64,000 nt of DNA from the NCBI RefSeq assembly GCF_026241855.1, contig NZ_JAPJDC010000001.1, forward strand, positions 744,001 through 808,000, written 5' to 3'. The translations under genes were made by a program, and so were the position numbers. The notes below the pieces were generated by a model. That model was given only the letters and a program-made list of their open reading frames with translations, had not been told where the DNA came from and did not search any database. Source of the DNA: Curtobacterium flaccumfaciens pv. betae. GTDB taxonomy: Bacteria; Actinomycetota; Actinomycetes; Actinomycetales; Microbacteriaceae. Below, piece by piece: positions 34,573 through 44,890 of this stretch; the stretch's first letter is position 1, and every line of letters starts with the position of its first letter.

Positions 34573-35724
34573 TCAGTCGGTGCCGGTGCCGGTGCCGGTG
34601 CCGGTGCCGGTGCCGGTGCCGGCACGGGGTGCCGGTCCGGTCGACTCGCGCACGGTCAGGTGTGTGGGCAGGGCGACGGCACCGGACATGTGCTCCCCGG
34701 GCAGTTCGTCGGCGGGCAGCGCGCCGAGCCGTCCGAGCAGCATCCGGATCGCGACCCGGCCGGCACGTTCGATCGGCGAGGTCATCGTGGTGAGCGGCGG
34801 GTTGCAGAAGTCGGCGCCGAAGATGTCGTCGCAGCCCACGATGCTCATGTCCTCGGGGACGCGGACCCCGCGCTCCCGCAGTCGGGCGAGCATCCCGATG
34901 GCGATCAGGTCGTTGAAGGCGATGCACGCGGTCGCACCGGCGTGCACGGCGGCGTCGGCGGCCGCCGCGCCGGAGTCGACGAAGGGTGCGTGCGGCCCGA
35001 CCCGGGCGACGCGGATCCCCAGGCGCTTGGCGACCTGCACGAGGGCGCGCCACCGACGCTCGTTCGACCACGAGCTGTCCGGCCCGGCGACGTACAGGAT
35101 CTCCCGGTGTCCCAGTGACACCAGGTGCTGCACCGCCTGCTCCACCCCGCCGGGGGTGTCGATGAGCACCGAGGGCACGCCGGTGGGTCGGCGGTTCACG
35201 ACGACCAGGGGGATCCGTTCGGCGAACCGTGCGATCTGCGCGTCGGACAGTCGTGACGCCGTGAGCACGACCCCGTCGGCCTTCGCCCCCACGGCGGTGA
35301 GTGCGGCCATCTCGGCGTCGGCGGACTCCTCGGTGTCGACGAGCAGCTGCGTCCAGCCGGCGCCGGCGAGCTGGTGCTGGGTGCCCCGGATGACGTCGAA
35401 GTAGAACGGGTTCGTGATGTCGGACACGAGCACGGCGACGGCGCGGGTGCGGCCCGAGGTCAGCGCCCGGGCCTGCGAGTTGGCGACGTAGCCGAGCTCG
35501 CGGGCTGCACGCTGGATGCGCTCCTGTGTGACGGGGTTGACCCGGTCGGGCAGGGACAGGGCGCGGGAGACGGTGGACGCGGCGACCCCGGTGGCGTCGG
35601 CGATGTCGCGGATGGTGACGCGACGCGCGGCCCCAGCGGCGGTGCCCGCGCCAGCGGCGGCGCCAACAGCGGCGCCGACGGCACCGCCCGTGCGCCCGCC
35701 GCCGTCCGTCGAGAGGTCCTTCAC
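34573..35724 (-). CDS. LacI family transcriptional regulator
   Basis: A 383-residue repressor. The helix-turn-helix is VTIRDIADATGVAASTVSRA, with the hinge RELGYVANSQARAL, then a periplasmic-binding-protein-like ligand domain (DGVVLTASRL, GCDDIFGADFCNPPLTT). The GTG at 35724 gives an unusual Gly/Ala-rich N-terminal tail of about 35 residues before the helix-turn-helix; no better start exists. The C-terminus ends in seven Gly-Thr pairs from a GGTGCC repeat. It is divergent from the ABC operon, across a nested palindrome that is likely its operator. Confidence 0.9.
   Translation of the reverse strand: MKDLSTDGGGRTGGAVGAAVGAAAGAGTAAGAARRVTIRDIADATGVAASTVSRALSLPDRVNPVTQERIQRAARELGYVANSQARALTSGRTRAVAVLVSDITNPFYFDVIRGTQHQLAGAGWTQLLVDTEESADAEMAALTAVGAKADGVVLTASRLSDAQIARFAERIPLVVVNRRPTGVPSVLIDTPGGVEQAVQHLVSLGHREILYVAGPDSSWSNERRWRALVQVAKRLGIRVARVGPHAPFVDSGAAAADAAVHAGATACIAFNDLIAIGMLARLRERGVRVPEDMSIVGCDDIFGADFCNPPLTTMTSPIERAGRVAIRMLLGRLGALPADELPGEHMSGAVALPTHLTVRESTGPAPRAGTGTGTGTGTGTGTD
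34579..34620. repeat. (GGTGCC)7 hexanucleotide run in lacI-type gene end
   Basis: Seven perfect GGTGCC units immediately before the stop codon of the LacI-family gene, encoding seven Gly-Thr pairs. Unit changes would alter tail length but keep the frame. Confidence 0.85.
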
Positions 35725-35746
35725 GAGGCCGAACGTATTCGCGTCT

Positions 35747-35780
35747 GGCAACAAGTGGCAACCGGTTGCCGCATGTTGCC
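35747..35780. promoter_or_regulatory. Nested palindromic operator, LacI-type
   Basis: A perfect 14-base palindrome GGCAACCGGTTGCC (35757-35770) is flanked by GGCAACA (35747-35753) and TGTTGCC (35774-35780), placed symmetrically about the same centre. The 17-base half arms match at 15 positions. It sits between the divergent LacI-family repressor and the ABC operon and resembles LacI-family operators with a central CG. Confidence 0.75.
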
Positions 35781-35844
35781 ATCGGCGGAACAGTGGTGCC
35801 ACCGAGCAGCGCCGCTCGGAGGAGGTCTCGAGGAGGAAACCCCC

Positions 35845-37200
35845 GTGAAGACGCGAAGACTGCAAGTCCGCACCCTCGTCGGTGCCGTCGCCGTGGTCGC
35901 CCTCGCCGCACTGTCCCTGCAGGGATGTGCCGTGGTGAACGGCAGCGGCGACGACCCGAACACCCTCCGCGTGATGATGGGCGCGGACACCACCTACCCC
36001 AAGGAACGCAAGCAGTGGCAGCGGGAGACCGCCGCCGAGTTCAAGCGCACGACCGGTGCCGACATCCAGTGGGAGACCTACTCGTCCGCGCAGGAGGAGT
36101 TGACCGCGATCCAGACGAGCGTCATCTCCGGGCAGGGCCCCGACGTCTACGCGATCGGCACCACCTTCACCCCGACCGCGTACGCCACCGGTGCCTTCGT
36201 CGAGATGGGCCCGAAGGAGTGGGACGCGATCGGCGGCAAGGACCAGTTCGACCCCGCGTCGTTCGGCATCTCCGGTCCGAGTGCGTCGAAGCAGATCGGG
36301 ATCCCGTTCGCCAGCCGTCCGTTCGTGATGGCGGTGAACAAGGACCTGCTCGCGAAGGCCGGCATCACCGACATGCCCACGACGTGGGACGAGCTGACCG
36401 CCGACGCGAAGGCCACCACGGGTGACGGACGCCACGGCATGGCGATCGCCTACGCCGACGGCTTCGACCCCTGGAAGTTCGTGTGGGGGATGGCCCAGAA
36501 CGCCGGCAACACGATCGTCGACGGCTCGAAGGCCGAGATCGACAGCGAGGCCGTCGAGAACGCCTACCGCACCTACTTCGACTGGGTGACGAAGGACGGT
36601 GTCGTCGACCCGGCCGCGATCGGCTGGAACAACGCCCAGGCCCTCGCGCAGTTCACCGAGGGCAAGGCGGCGTTCTTCCCGATGACGACCACCACCGCCA
36701 TCAACTCGTTCCAGGACACCGAGGTCGACGGCAAGTACGAGTTCGCGCTGCTGCCGACCGTCCCGCCGGGTGCGACGGAACGTCCGTCCGACGGCATCGA
36801 GGCCGCCAGCATCCTGTCCGGCGACAACTGGGTCGTCGCCGACTACGGCACCAAGCAGGAGCTGTCGTTCGCGTTCGTCAAGCAGCTCAGCGCGCCGAAG
36901 GCCCAGCTCGAGTACTACGACCTGTTCGGCAACCTGCCGACCAACGCGTCCGCCGCCGCCGACCTGGCGGCCGACAACCCGCAGCTCAAGCCGATCATCG
37001 ACGCCGGCCGCCTGTCCAAGCCGACCGCGTTCACCGGTGCCTGGTCCGACATCCAGCTCGCCCTGGTCGACGTGGTCGTGCAGTCGATCCCGTCGCTGAA
37101 GTCCGGCGAGGTCACCGACGACCAGCTCCGCAAGCGACTGCAGGACGCCCAGAAGGACGCCCAGGCCACCCTCGACCGTCAGAAGAACGGAGGTCTGTGA
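35845..37200 (+). CDS. Sugar ABC transporter substrate-binding lipoprotein
   Basis: Family 1 extracellular solute-binding protein, 451 residues. The lipoprotein signal has basic MKTRRLQ, a hydrophobic core and LQGC. The mature domain includes GQGPDVYAIGTTFTP, GIPFASRPFVMAVNKDLL and PTTWDELTADAK. AGGAGG lies eight bases before the GTG. It starts the hexuronate operon. The ligand is probably a glucuronate-containing sugar or glycoside, inferred from neighbours. Confidence 0.92.
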   Translation: MKTRRLQVRTLVGAVAVVALAALSLQGCAVVNGSGDDPNTLRVMMGADTTYPKERKQWQRETAAEFKRTTGADIQWETYSSAQEELTAIQTSVISGQGPDVYAIGTTFTPTAYATGAFVEMGPKEWDAIGGKDQFDPASFGISGPSASKQIGIPFASRPFVMAVNKDLLAKAGITDMPTTWDELTADAKATTGDGRHGMAIAYADGFDPWKFVWGMAQNAGNTIVDGSKAEIDSEAVENAYRTYFDWVTKDGVVDPAAIGWNNAQALAQFTEGKAAFFPMTTTTAINSFQDTEVDGKYEFALLPTVPPGATERPSDGIEAASILSGDNWVVADYGTKQELSFAFVKQLSAPKAQLEYYDLFGNLPTNASAAADLAADNPQLKPIIDAGRLSKPTAFTGAWSDIQLALVDVVVQSIPSLKSGEVTDDQLRKRLQDAQKDAQATLDRQKNGGL

Positions 37201-38222
37201 TGACCAGCACGCAGACCAGGCCCCGCACCGACGCGCCGCCGCCCCGGCCGGTCCGCCCCGCCGGCAAGACGCCCCTCTACAAACGGGAGCGTCCACTGTG
37301 GATGCTCCTGCCCGGCGGCGTCCTCATGCTCGCCGTCATCGTGGTGCCGCTCCTGGTGGGCTTCTGGATCGCGATGCTCGACCTCGACCAGTACACGCTC
37401 CGCCAGTGGTTCAGCGCCCCGTTCGTCGGGTTCGCCAACTTCACCGAGGCGTTCACGAACTCGCCGCTGCTGCACTCCATCTGGATCTCGGTGTCGCTGT
37501 CGGTGCTCGTCACGGCCGTGACCGTGCCGATCGGGGTCGCCGCCGCGATCTCGACCCAGAACCGGTTCCCCGGTCGCGGGCTCGTCCGCTCGATCTACCT
37601 GATCCCGTACGTGCTCCCCGCGTTCGTCGTCGGCACGTTCTTCCGCACGATGCTCCAGCCGCAGGGCGTCGTGAACTCGATCCTGCACACCGACGTGCTG
37701 TGGCTGAACGGCTCGGCGTCGTACTGGGCGCTCGCCGGGGTGATGATCTGGACGAGCTGGCCCTTCGTCTACCTGCTGTCCCTGGCCGGGCTGCAGGCCG
37801 TGGACAACGAGGTGCACGAGGCCGCCGCGCTCGACGGGGTGACCTGGTGGGCGAAGCTGCGGTACATCATCTTCCCGTACCTGCGCGGACCCCTCAGCCT
37901 CGCGGTGATCATCTCGATCCTGCACAACATCAACAACTTCACGCTGCCGTTCGTGCTGTTCGGCATCCCGCTGCCGTCCAGCGTCGAGGTGATGCCCGTC
38001 CTGACGTACATCGCGAGCTTCCAGTCGTTCCGCTTCGGCCTGTCCGCGGCGATGGCGATCTGCTCGCTCGTGATCGTCGCGATCCCGCTGTTCGTCTACC
38101 TGCGGGCGGTCAAGCTCGACACCGGCGACGACGCCGGCCCCAACCGGAAGCAGCGTCGCGCCGACCGCGCCACGCTCGCCGCCGCCCCGACCGCCGCCGA
38201 CATCGACGGAGCACGCGCATGA
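37200..38222 (+). CDS. Sugar ABC transporter permease 1
   Basis: Inner-membrane permease, 340 residues, with six hydrophobic helices. The EAA loop is EVHEAAALDGVTWWAKLRYI, which contacts the ATPase. TGATG overlap with the binding-protein gene. A cytoplasmic Pro/Arg-rich N-terminus precedes helix one. No ATPase gene is present; actinobacterial sugar transporters often share an MsmK/MsiK-type ATPase encoded elsewhere. Confidence 0.92.
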   Translation: MTSTQTRPRTDAPPPRPVRPAGKTPLYKRERPLWMLLPGGVLMLAVIVVPLLVGFWIAMLDLDQYTLRQWFSAPFVGFANFTEAFTNSPLLHSIWISVSLSVLVTAVTVPIGVAAAISTQNRFPGRGLVRSIYLIPYVLPAFVVGTFFRTMLQPQGVVNSILHTDVLWLNGSASYWALAGVMIWTSWPFVYLLSLAGLQAVDNEVHEAAALDGVTWWAKLRYIIFPYLRGPLSLAVIISILHNINNFTLPFVLFGIPLPSSVEVMPVLTYIASFQSFRFGLSAAMAICSLVIVAIPLFVYLRAVKLDTGDDAGPNRKQRRADRATLAAAPTAADIDGARA

Positions 38223-39178
38223 CCACCCCGAGCACGTCCTTCAGCACCCGCACCCGCCCCACCGCGACGCTCACCGAGAGCATCACGACCGGCAACGGCG
38301 GGCGACGGAACAAGCGCCCGTACGACACCGACGTCACCCGGCTGCTGCCGCGCTGGCTGCTCGTCACCGTCATCGCGGTGATCATCGCGTTCATCGCCGT
38401 CCCCGTGCTCTACATCCTGTTCGGCTCGGTCAACTCCGACGTCGCCGTCGCCCGTGGCGAGTACTTCCCGTCGGAGTTCACGCTGTCGAACTACGTCGAG
38501 ATCTGGTCCACCGTCGCCCTCGGCGAGGGACTGGTGAACTCGATGCTCACCGCCGGTGCCGTCGCCGTCGCGAGTGCCGCGCTCGCCGTGTCCACGGCCT
38601 ACGTGCTCGTCCGGTTCCGGTTCCTCGGGCGGCTGACCATCCTGCGTGGGCTCCTCGCCCTGCAGTCGATCCCGGGCACGCTCCTGCTCCTGCCGGTCTT
38701 CGTGGTGTTCTCGAACATCGCCAGCGCCACCGGCGTGCAGATCATCGGCACCCGCTGGGGCCTGTTCGTCACCTACCTGACCTTCGCCCTGCCGTTCTCG
38801 ACGTGGGTGATGGTCACCTACCTGCGCGGCCTGCCGAAGGAACTCGAGGAAGCGGCGCGCATCGACGGTGCCAGCTCGACGAAGATCCTGACGAAGATCG
38901 TGCTCCCGCTGTCGTGGCCGGGCATCGTCGTGTCCGCGATCTTCGCCTTCCTGCTCGGCTGGAACGACGTCCTGTTCTCCACGATCATGACGACCCCGAA
39001 CACCCGGACGGTCGCCGTGGTCCTGCAGGTGCTCGGCACCACCCAAGAGGGCGGCGCGGTCCCGATCTACGGCCAGATGATGGCCGCCTCGATCGTCTGC
39101 GCGGTCCCCGTCGTCGCCCTGTACCTGATCTTCCAGCGCTACCTGGTCGGCGGGCTCACCGCCGGCTCCGTCAAGTAG
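38219..39178 (+). CDS. Sugar ABC transporter permease 2
   Basis: Second permease, 319 residues with six helices and the EAA motif EEAARIDGASSTKILTKIV. The start overlaps the first permease (ATGA). It pairs with the 37200 product to form the transmembrane channel. A strong hairpin follows and may lower expression of the catabolic genes downstream. Confidence 0.92.
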   Translation: MTTPSTSFSTRTRPTATLTESITTGNGGRRNKRPYDTDVTRLLPRWLLVTVIAVIIAFIAVPVLYILFGSVNSDVAVARGEYFPSEFTLSNYVEIWSTVALGEGLVNSMLTAGAVAVASAALAVSTAYVLVRFRFLGRLTILRGLLALQSIPGTLLLLPVFVVFSNIASATGVQIIGTRWGLFVTYLTFALPFSTWVMVTYLRGLPKELEEAARIDGASSTKILTKIVLPLSWPGIVVSAIFAFLLGWNDVLFSTIMTTPNTRTVAVVLQVLGTTQEGGAVPIYGQMMAASIVCAVPVVALYLIFQRYLVGGLTAGSVK

Positions 39179-39193
39179 GCCGCAACCCAGAAC

Positions 39194-39237
39194 CGGACTG
39201 GAGGCCCGTGGCGGCCCCGCCACGCGCCTCCCGTCCG
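39194..39237. terminator. Intercistronic hairpin, GGAGGC family
   Basis: CGGACTGGAGGC-CGTGGCGG pairs with CGCCACG-GCCTCC-GTCCG around a three-base loop. It lies inside the operon, 15 bases before the next gene, so partial termination or RNA stabilisation is likely rather than a full stop. Confidence 0.55.
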
Positions 39238-39251
39238 AACGAAAGGACACC

Positions 39252-40091
39252 ATGACCGACCAGCCCAGTTGGGAACTCTCCGGTTTCGGCGACGAGATCG
39301 ACGCCGACCCGGTCGTCCAGGTCGCGGTCCTCCAGGCGCTCGGCGCGAGCGCCATCGAGGTCCGCAGCGCCTGGGGCGTCAACGTCGTCGACCTCGACGA
39401 GGACCAGCTCGCCGGCCTCCACCGGCTGCTCGACGAGCGCGGGCAGACCGTGTCCGCGATCGCCTCGCCGATCGGCAAGGTGCCCGTCGACGAACCCGTC
39501 GAGCACGAGGTGTCACGGCTCGCCCGTGCGATCCGTGCCGCGCACGCCCTCGGCACGACGAACATCCGGGTCTTCTCGTTCTGGTTCGAGGGCCGCACGC
39601 CCGACGACGTCCGCGACGACGTCCTCGTCCGGATGCGGGCGCTGGCCGACCTCGCCGAGCGCGAAGGCGTGACCCTGCTGCACGAGAACGAGAAGGACAT
39701 CTACGGCGATGTCCCCGCGCGCGTGCTCGACGTCGTCGAGAGCGTCGGTTCGTCCGCGCTCCGCCTGGCCTGGGACAACGCGAACTACGTGCAGTGCGGC
39801 GTCCGGCCCTTCACCGACGGCTGGGAGCAGCTCGCCCCGTACGTCGACTACCTGCAGGTCAAGGACGCCCTCGCCGCCGACTCGTCGGTGGTGCCAGCGG
39901 GCGAGGGCGACGGCGAACTCGTCGAGACCCTCACCGCGCTCCGCGACGCCGGCTACTCCGGGTACGCCTCGCTCGAGCCGCACCTCAGCGACTTCACCTC
40001 CCTCGGCGGGTTCTCCGGCCCCGCGGCCTTCGGCCGTGCCGGCCGGGCCTTCCGCACCCTCACCGACCAGATCGGAGTCACCCTGCGATGA
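39252..40091 (+). CDS. Sugar phosphate isomerase/epimerase-like TIM barrel
   Basis: A 279-residue xylose-isomerase-like barrel. Metal and substrate positions: LLHENEKDIYG, RLAWDNANYVQCG, YLQVKDA and GYASLEPHLSDF. GAAAGGA precedes the ATG. Exact reaction unknown; candidates are epimerisation or lyase action on uronate-derived keto-sugars. Coupled to the next gene by ATGA overlap. Confidence 0.84.
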   Translation: MTDQPSWELSGFGDEIDADPVVQVAVLQALGASAIEVRSAWGVNVVDLDEDQLAGLHRLLDERGQTVSAIASPIGKVPVDEPVEHEVSRLARAIRAAHALGTTNIRVFSFWFEGRTPDDVRDDVLVRMRALADLAEREGVTLLHENEKDIYGDVPARVLDVVESVGSSALRLAWDNANYVQCGVRPFTDGWEQLAPYVDYLQVKDALAADSSVVPAGEGDGELVETLTALRDAGYSGYASLEPHLSDFTSLGGFSGPAAFGRAGRAFRTLTDQIGVTLR

Positions 40092-41299
40092 CCGAACCCA
40101 CCAACCCGCTCCGCCTGGCCGTCGTCGGCGCCGGTGTCATCGGACGCCACCACGCCACCGTCGCGGTGCACCACCCCGACCTGCAGGTCGTCGCCCTCGT
40201 CGACGCCGTGCCCGAAGCCGCCACGAGCGCGGCGGACGCGGTACAGGAGCTGGGGGCCGCCCGCCCGATCACGACCTCCACCATCGAGGAAGCGATCGAA
40301 CAGACCGACATCGACGTCGTCGCGATCTGCTCGCCGTCCGGCATGCACGTGCAGCTCGCCGAGGCCGCCCTGGCCGCCGGCAAGCACGTCGTCATCGAGA
40401 AGCCGCTCGACACCACGATGCCCCGGGCACGGCAGATCGCGGCGCTCGCCGCAGCCGCTCGTGACCGCGGACTCGTCACCAGCGTCATCAGCCAGCACCG
40501 CTTCGACCCGGCGTCGGCAGCCGTCGCCCGGGCCGCGCACGACGGCGGGTTCGGCACCGTGACCTCGGGGCTCGCGAGCGTCGCGTGGTACCGGTCGCAG
40601 GGGTACTACGACTCCGGTGACTGGCGCGGCACCTGGGCGCTCGACGGCGGCGGCGCGGTGATGAACCAGGGCGTGCACACCGTCGACCTGCTCGTCTGGG
40701 CGCTCGGTCGTCCGGTCGAGATCTCGGCCCAGACGGGGCTCCTCGCCCACGACCGCATCGAGGTCGAGGACACCGCCGTCGCCACCGTCCGGTTCGACGG
40801 CGGGGCGCTCGGGGTCGTCCACTGCACGACCGCGGCGTACCCGGGGCTCTCCGCCCGGTACGCCGTGTACGGCACGCACGGTTCCGCCATCGTCGACGAC
40901 GACCGGCTCGCGTACTTCCACATCGCCCCGGACACCGCCACGCTCGAGTCCGCGTCCACCACGTCGAACGCCACCGCGGTCGCCGGCGCGGTCGACCAGA
41001 AGGACCAGATCGTCCCGCCCGAGCACGTCGTCGGCGGCCCGGCTGAACCCGACCACTTCGCCGCGGGCCACGCTCGGCAGTACACGGACATCGTCGACGC
41101 GATCCGGCAGGGACGCGAACCGGGTGTCACCGTCGACGCGGCCCTCGTGTCGCTCGCCACCGTCCGCGGGCTCTACGTCAGTGCGACGCTCGGGCACCCC
41201 GTGCGCATCGACGACGTGATCGACGGGAAGTACGACGACGTGGTGCCGGTCGTCGGCACGCCCGCCACCACCAGCGCGACCGAAGGAGCCACCCGATGA
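40088..41299 (+). CDS. Gfo/Idh/MocA family oxidoreductase
   Basis: A 403-residue dehydrogenase with GAGVIGRHHATVAV, VIEKPLDTTMPRA (EKP) and GGAVMNQGVHTVDLLVWALG. Overlaps both neighbours by four bases. Sits between two TIM-barrel isomerase genes, an arrangement echoing the 11-15 kb operon. Substrate unassigned. Confidence 0.9.
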   Translation: MTEPTNPLRLAVVGAGVIGRHHATVAVHHPDLQVVALVDAVPEAATSAADAVQELGAARPITTSTIEEAIEQTDIDVVAICSPSGMHVQLAEAALAAGKHVVIEKPLDTTMPRARQIAALAAAARDRGLVTSVISQHRFDPASAAVARAAHDGGFGTVTSGLASVAWYRSQGYYDSGDWRGTWALDGGGAVMNQGVHTVDLLVWALGRPVEISAQTGLLAHDRIEVEDTAVATVRFDGGALGVVHCTTAAYPGLSARYAVYGTHGSAIVDDDRLAYFHIAPDTATLESASTTSNATAVAGAVDQKDQIVPPEHVVGGPAEPDHFAAGHARQYTDIVDAIRQGREPGVTVDAALVSLATVRGLYVSATLGHPVRIDDVIDGKYDDVVPVVGTPATTSATEGATR

Positions 41300-42183
41300 A
41301 GTTCTCCGTGTTCACCGCCTCCACCCCCGACTGGACCCCGTCCGAAGCCGCCGAGACCCTGGCCGCACAGGGCTGGGACGGCATCGAGTGGCGCATCGTC
41401 GACGACCGCCCGGCCGACGGTGCCGAGGTCCCCGCCGAGCGGTCGTTCTGGGCGGGCAACAACTCGACGTGGCAGTACACCGGCATCCGCGACCGGGTCG
41501 GCGAGATCGCCCGGGTCACCGACGCCGCCGGGCTCGAGTACTCGGGCATCGGCGGCTACCAGCCGGCCGCAGACCACGACGGCGTCGAGACGATGCTGCG
41601 CGTGACCAGCGAACTGGGTGCCCGGCAGGTCCGCGTCACGATGCCGAACTACCGGGCCGAGAAGGAACGCACCGGCGAGACCTACCCCGAGCTCTTCGAC
41701 CGCACCCGCACCGACCTCGAGTGGGCGGCGGACCGCGCGGCCGAACTCGGCGTCAAGGTGTTGGTCGAGCTGCACCACATGACGATCACACCGTCGGCCT
41801 CCGCCGCACTGCGGCTGATCGACGGTCTCGACCCCGCACACGTCGGCGTCATCCACGACCTCGGCAACCTCGTGATCGAGGGTGACGAGGACCACCTCGC
41901 CGCGTTCGAACTGCTCGGGCCGTACCTGGCACACGCCCACGTGAAGAACGCCCGCTGGGTCGACACCGGCGACACCCGGGCCGACGGCAGTTCGATCTGG
42001 CAGCACGAGTGGGCACCCCTGCGCACCGGCCAGGCGTCGGTGTCCGAGTACCTCGACGCGCTCCGCCAGGTCGGGTACGACGGGTGGGTCACCATCGAGG
42101 ACTTCTCCACCGACCTCCCGCTCGAGACCCGCACCGCCGACAACCTGGCGTACCTCCGCTCCCTCGTTCCGGTGTCGGCATGA
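41296..42183 (+). CDS. Sugar phosphate isomerase/epimerase-like TIM barrel
   Basis: A 295-residue xylose-isomerase-like barrel, different from the 39252 product: [45 protein letters not shown] and [12 protein letters not shown]. Couples to both flanking genes by ATGA overlaps. Two such barrels in one operon suggest sequential steps or different substrates. Confidence 0.85.
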   Translation: MKFSVFTASTPDWTPSEAAETLAAQGWDGIEWRIVDDRPADGAEVPAERSFWAGNNSTWQYTGIRDRVGEIARVTDAAGLEYSGIGGYQPAADHDGVETMLRVTSELGARQVRVTMPNYRAEKERTGETYPELFDRTRTDLEWAADRAAELGVKVLVELHHMTITPSASAALRLIDGLDPAHVGVIHDLGNLVIEGDEDHLAAFELLGPYLAHAHVKNARWVDTGDTRADGSSIWQHEWAPLRTGQASVSEYLDALRQVGYDGWVTIEDFSTDLPLETRTADNLAYLRSLVPVSA

Positions 42184-43463
42184 CCGACCGGCGTCCGGGC
42201 ATCGTCCATGTGGGGGTGGGTGCGTTCGCTCGCGCCCACCTCGCCTGGTACACCGCCCACACCACGGGGGAGCCGTGGGGCATCACCGCCTTCACCGGCC
42301 GCTCGCCCGCGGCCGCGGACGCGTTGGCCGCGCAGGACTGCCGGTACACGCTGGTCACGCGAGCCGCGTCCGGCGACGGAGCCGAGGTGGTCGACACGAT
42401 CGTGGCCGCCCACCCGGGCAGCGACGACACGGCCTGGAGGCACGTGGTCGCGTCCCCCGAGACGACCATCGTCACGCTGACGGTCACCGAGCAGGGCTAC
42501 CGGCCCGGTTCCGACGTGACGGCGCGGTTGGTCGCGGGGCTCGACGCCCGCCGTGCCGCCGGCTCCGGGCACATCGCGCTGGTCAGTCTCGACAACCTGA
42601 CGCACAACGGGGCGGTCCTCCGCGGTGCCGTGCTCGACGCCGTCACCGACGACGACCTGCGCGACTGGATCGAGGCAAACGTCGCGTTCCCGAGCTCGAT
42701 GGTCGACCGGATCACCCCCGCGACCACCGACGCCGACATCGCGCACCTGTCGGAACTGCCGGGTGCGCTCGCCGGAGACCGGGTCCCCGTCGTCACCGAG
42801 CCGTTCGCCGAGTGGGTGCTCGAGGACGCCTTCGCGGGCATCGACCGGCCCGCGTGGCAGACGGCCGGCGTCCGGATCGTCGACGACGTCACCCCGTACG
42901 AGCAGCGGAAGCTCTGGCTGCTGAACGGCTCGCACTCGCTCCTCGCCTACCTGGGGTTGCAGCTCGGCCACGACACCGTGGCCGAGGCGATGGACGACCC
43001 GGTCTGCCGCACCGCCGTCGAGCAGCTCTGGGACGAAGCCGCGCTCGAGCTCCCGCTGCCCGAGGCCGAGGTCACCGACGCCCGCGCAGCCCTGGTCGAG
43101 CGGTTCGCCAACCCGCGCATCCGGCACACGCTGCGGCAGATCGCGTCCGGCGGCTCGCAGAAGCTGCCCGTCCGTGTCGTCGACGTCGTGCGGCACCGGC
43201 TCGCCCGCGACCCCTCGGCCGGCATCGGCACCGGAGCGGCCACCGCCCTCGCCGCGTGGTGGCTGCACGTCACCGAGCAGTCCGACCTGGTGGACGACCC
43301 CGGTGCCCCCGGGCCAGACTCGGACGTGCACGACGTCCTGGCCGTCGTCGCGCCCGAACTCGACACCACCCCCGTGGTCGCCGTCGTGACGGCGGCGGCC
43401 GACCGCATCCGCACCGCCGCGGCACGCGCCCGCGAACGCTCCAACGGAGGAGTCCACGCATGA
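42180..43463 (+). CDS. Mannitol dehydrogenase family, fructuronate reductase-like
   Basis: A 427-residue polyol/hexuronate dehydrogenase: [16 protein letters not shown] (NAD loop), [19 protein letters not shown], and [16 protein letters not shown] with the catalytic Lys. Such enzymes reduce D-fructuronate to D-mannonate (UxuB role). Lying between uxaC-linked genes and mannonate dehydratase, that activity is the best guess; mannitol or altronate activity cannot be excluded. Confidence 0.88.
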   Translation: MTDRRPGIVHVGVGAFARAHLAWYTAHTTGEPWGITAFTGRSPAAADALAAQDCRYTLVTRAASGDGAEVVDTIVAAHPGSDDTAWRHVVASPETTIVTLTVTEQGYRPGSDVTARLVAGLDARRAAGSGHIALVSLDNLTHNGAVLRGAVLDAVTDDDLRDWIEANVAFPSSMVDRITPATTDADIAHLSELPGALAGDRVPVVTEPFAEWVLEDAFAGIDRPAWQTAGVRIVDDVTPYEQRKLWLLNGSHSLLAYLGLQLGHDTVAEAMDDPVCRTAVEQLWDEAALELPLPEAEVTDARAALVERFANPRIRHTLRQIASGGSQKLPVRVVDVVRHRLARDPSAGIGTGAATALAAWWLHVTEQSDLVDDPGAPGPDSDVHDVLAVVAPELDTTPVVAVVTAAADRIRTAAARARERSNGGVHA

Positions 43464-44812
43464 CCGACACGAACACCACGAACCCCGCGGCCCCGGTCCC
43501 CGGCGCCGCCGACAGCGGGCCGGCCGAGACCACCGCCGGCCGTCCGGACACCTGGGCCTCGGCGGACCGCGGCCAGCTGATCGATCGGGCCGAGGTCATC
43601 GTGACCAGCCCGAACCGGAACTTCGTGACGCTCAAGCTCACCACGGCCGACGGCGTCACCGGACTCGGCGACGCCACCCTGAACGGCCGTGAGCTCGCGG
43701 TCTCCGCCTACCTGTCCGAGCACGTCGTCCCGCTGCTCGTCGGCCGTGACGCCAGCCGCATCGAGGACGCCTGGCAGTTCCTGTACCGGTCGTCGTACTG
43801 GCGCCGTGGTCCGGTCACCATGGCCGCGATCGCCGCCGTCGACATGGCCCTCTGGGACATCAAGGCGAAGGTCGCCGGGATGCCGCTGTACCAGCTGCTC
43901 GGCGGGGCATCGCGCACCGGGCTCATGGCGTACGGCCACGCCTCGGGCAAGGAGCTGCCCGAGCTGTTCGACTCCATCCGCGAACACCAGGAAGAGGGCT
44001 ACCGCTCGATCCGGGTGCAGACCGGTGTCCCCGGCCTCGAGTCCATCTACGGCATCGCGTCGAACAGGACCACCGAGGGCAACGCCGGCGTCCGCTACGA
44101 CTTCGAGCCCGCCCAGCGCGGTGCGTACCCGGCGATGGAGGACTGGGACACCCGCGCCTACCTGCGCCACGTGCCCACCGTGTTCGAGGCCGTCCGCAAC
44201 GAGTTCGGTCCCGAACTGCCGCTGCTGCACGACGGCCACCACCGGATGACCCCGCTGCAGGCCGCCAAGCTCGGCAAGTCGCTCGAGCCCTACGACCTGT
44301 TCTGGCTCGAGGACTGCACCCCCGCCGAGAACCAGGAGGCCCTGAAGCTCGTCCGGCAGCACACCACGACGCCGCTGGCGATCGGCGAGGTCTTCAACAC
44401 CATCTGGGACTTCAAGGACATCATCCGCGACCAGCTCATCGACTACGTCCGCGGTGCCGTCACGCACATGGGCGGCGTCACCCCGCTCAAGAAGACGATG
44501 GAGTACGCGGCGCTGTACCAGGTCAGGTCCGGGTTCCACGGACCGACCGACATCTCCCCGGTGGGGCTCGCCGCGCAGATGCACCTCGGGCTCGCGATCC
44601 ACAACTTCGGCATCCAGGAGTACATGCAGCACGGGCCGCAGACCAACCGGGTGTTCCACCAGACCTTCACGTTCACCGACGGCTACCTGCACCCGGGTGA
44701 CGAGCCGGGCCTCGGGGTCAGTCTCGACGTCGACGAAGCCGGCAAGTACCCCTACGAGCAGGCGTACCTGCCGTTCAACCGCCTGGCCGACGGCACCGTC
44801 CACGACTGGTAG
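43460..44812 (+). CDS. manD: D-mannonate dehydratase, enolase superfamily
   Basis: A 450-residue ManD/RspA-type enolase-superfamily enzyme dehydrating D-mannonate to 2-keto-3-deoxygluconate. Metal ligands and active-site segments: [36 protein letters not shown] and [13 protein letters not shown]. An extra about 35-residue Thr/Ala-rich N-terminal tail precedes the barrel's capping domain. GGAGGAG precedes the ATG. Last gene of the hexuronate operon; no KDG kinase or aldolase is in the window. Confidence 0.92.
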   Translation: MTDTNTTNPAAPVPGAADSGPAETTAGRPDTWASADRGQLIDRAEVIVTSPNRNFVTLKLTTADGVTGLGDATLNGRELAVSAYLSEHVVPLLVGRDASRIEDAWQFLYRSSYWRRGPVTMAAIAAVDMALWDIKAKVAGMPLYQLLGGASRTGLMAYGHASGKELPELFDSIREHQEEGYRSIRVQTGVPGLESIYGIASNRTTEGNAGVRYDFEPAQRGAYPAMEDWDTRAYLRHVPTVFEAVRNEFGPELPLLHDGHHRMTPLQAAKLGKSLEPYDLFWLEDCTPAENQEALKLVRQHTTTPLAIGEVFNTIWDFKDIIRDQLIDYVRGAVTHMGGVTPLKKTMEYAALYQVRSGFHGPTDISPVGLAAQMHLGLAIHNFGIQEYMQHGPQTNRVFHQTFTFTDGYLHPGDEPGLGVSLDVDEAGKYPYEQAYLPFNRLADGTVHDW

Positions 44813-44826
44813 TCCCCGGCGCCGTG

Positions 44827-44886
44827 GCGGGCACGGTGTCGAGCGGGCACGGTGTTGAGCAGGCACGGTGTGAGCAGGCACAGTGG
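44827..44886. repeat. About 16-bp tandem repeats before 44891 gene
   Basis: Four degenerating units of GCGGGCACGGTGTCGA with lengths 16, 16, 15 and 13 in the short spacer after manD. The last overlaps the putative -10 (CACAGT) of the following gene. Confidence 0.7.
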
Positions 44887-44890
44887 TGGC

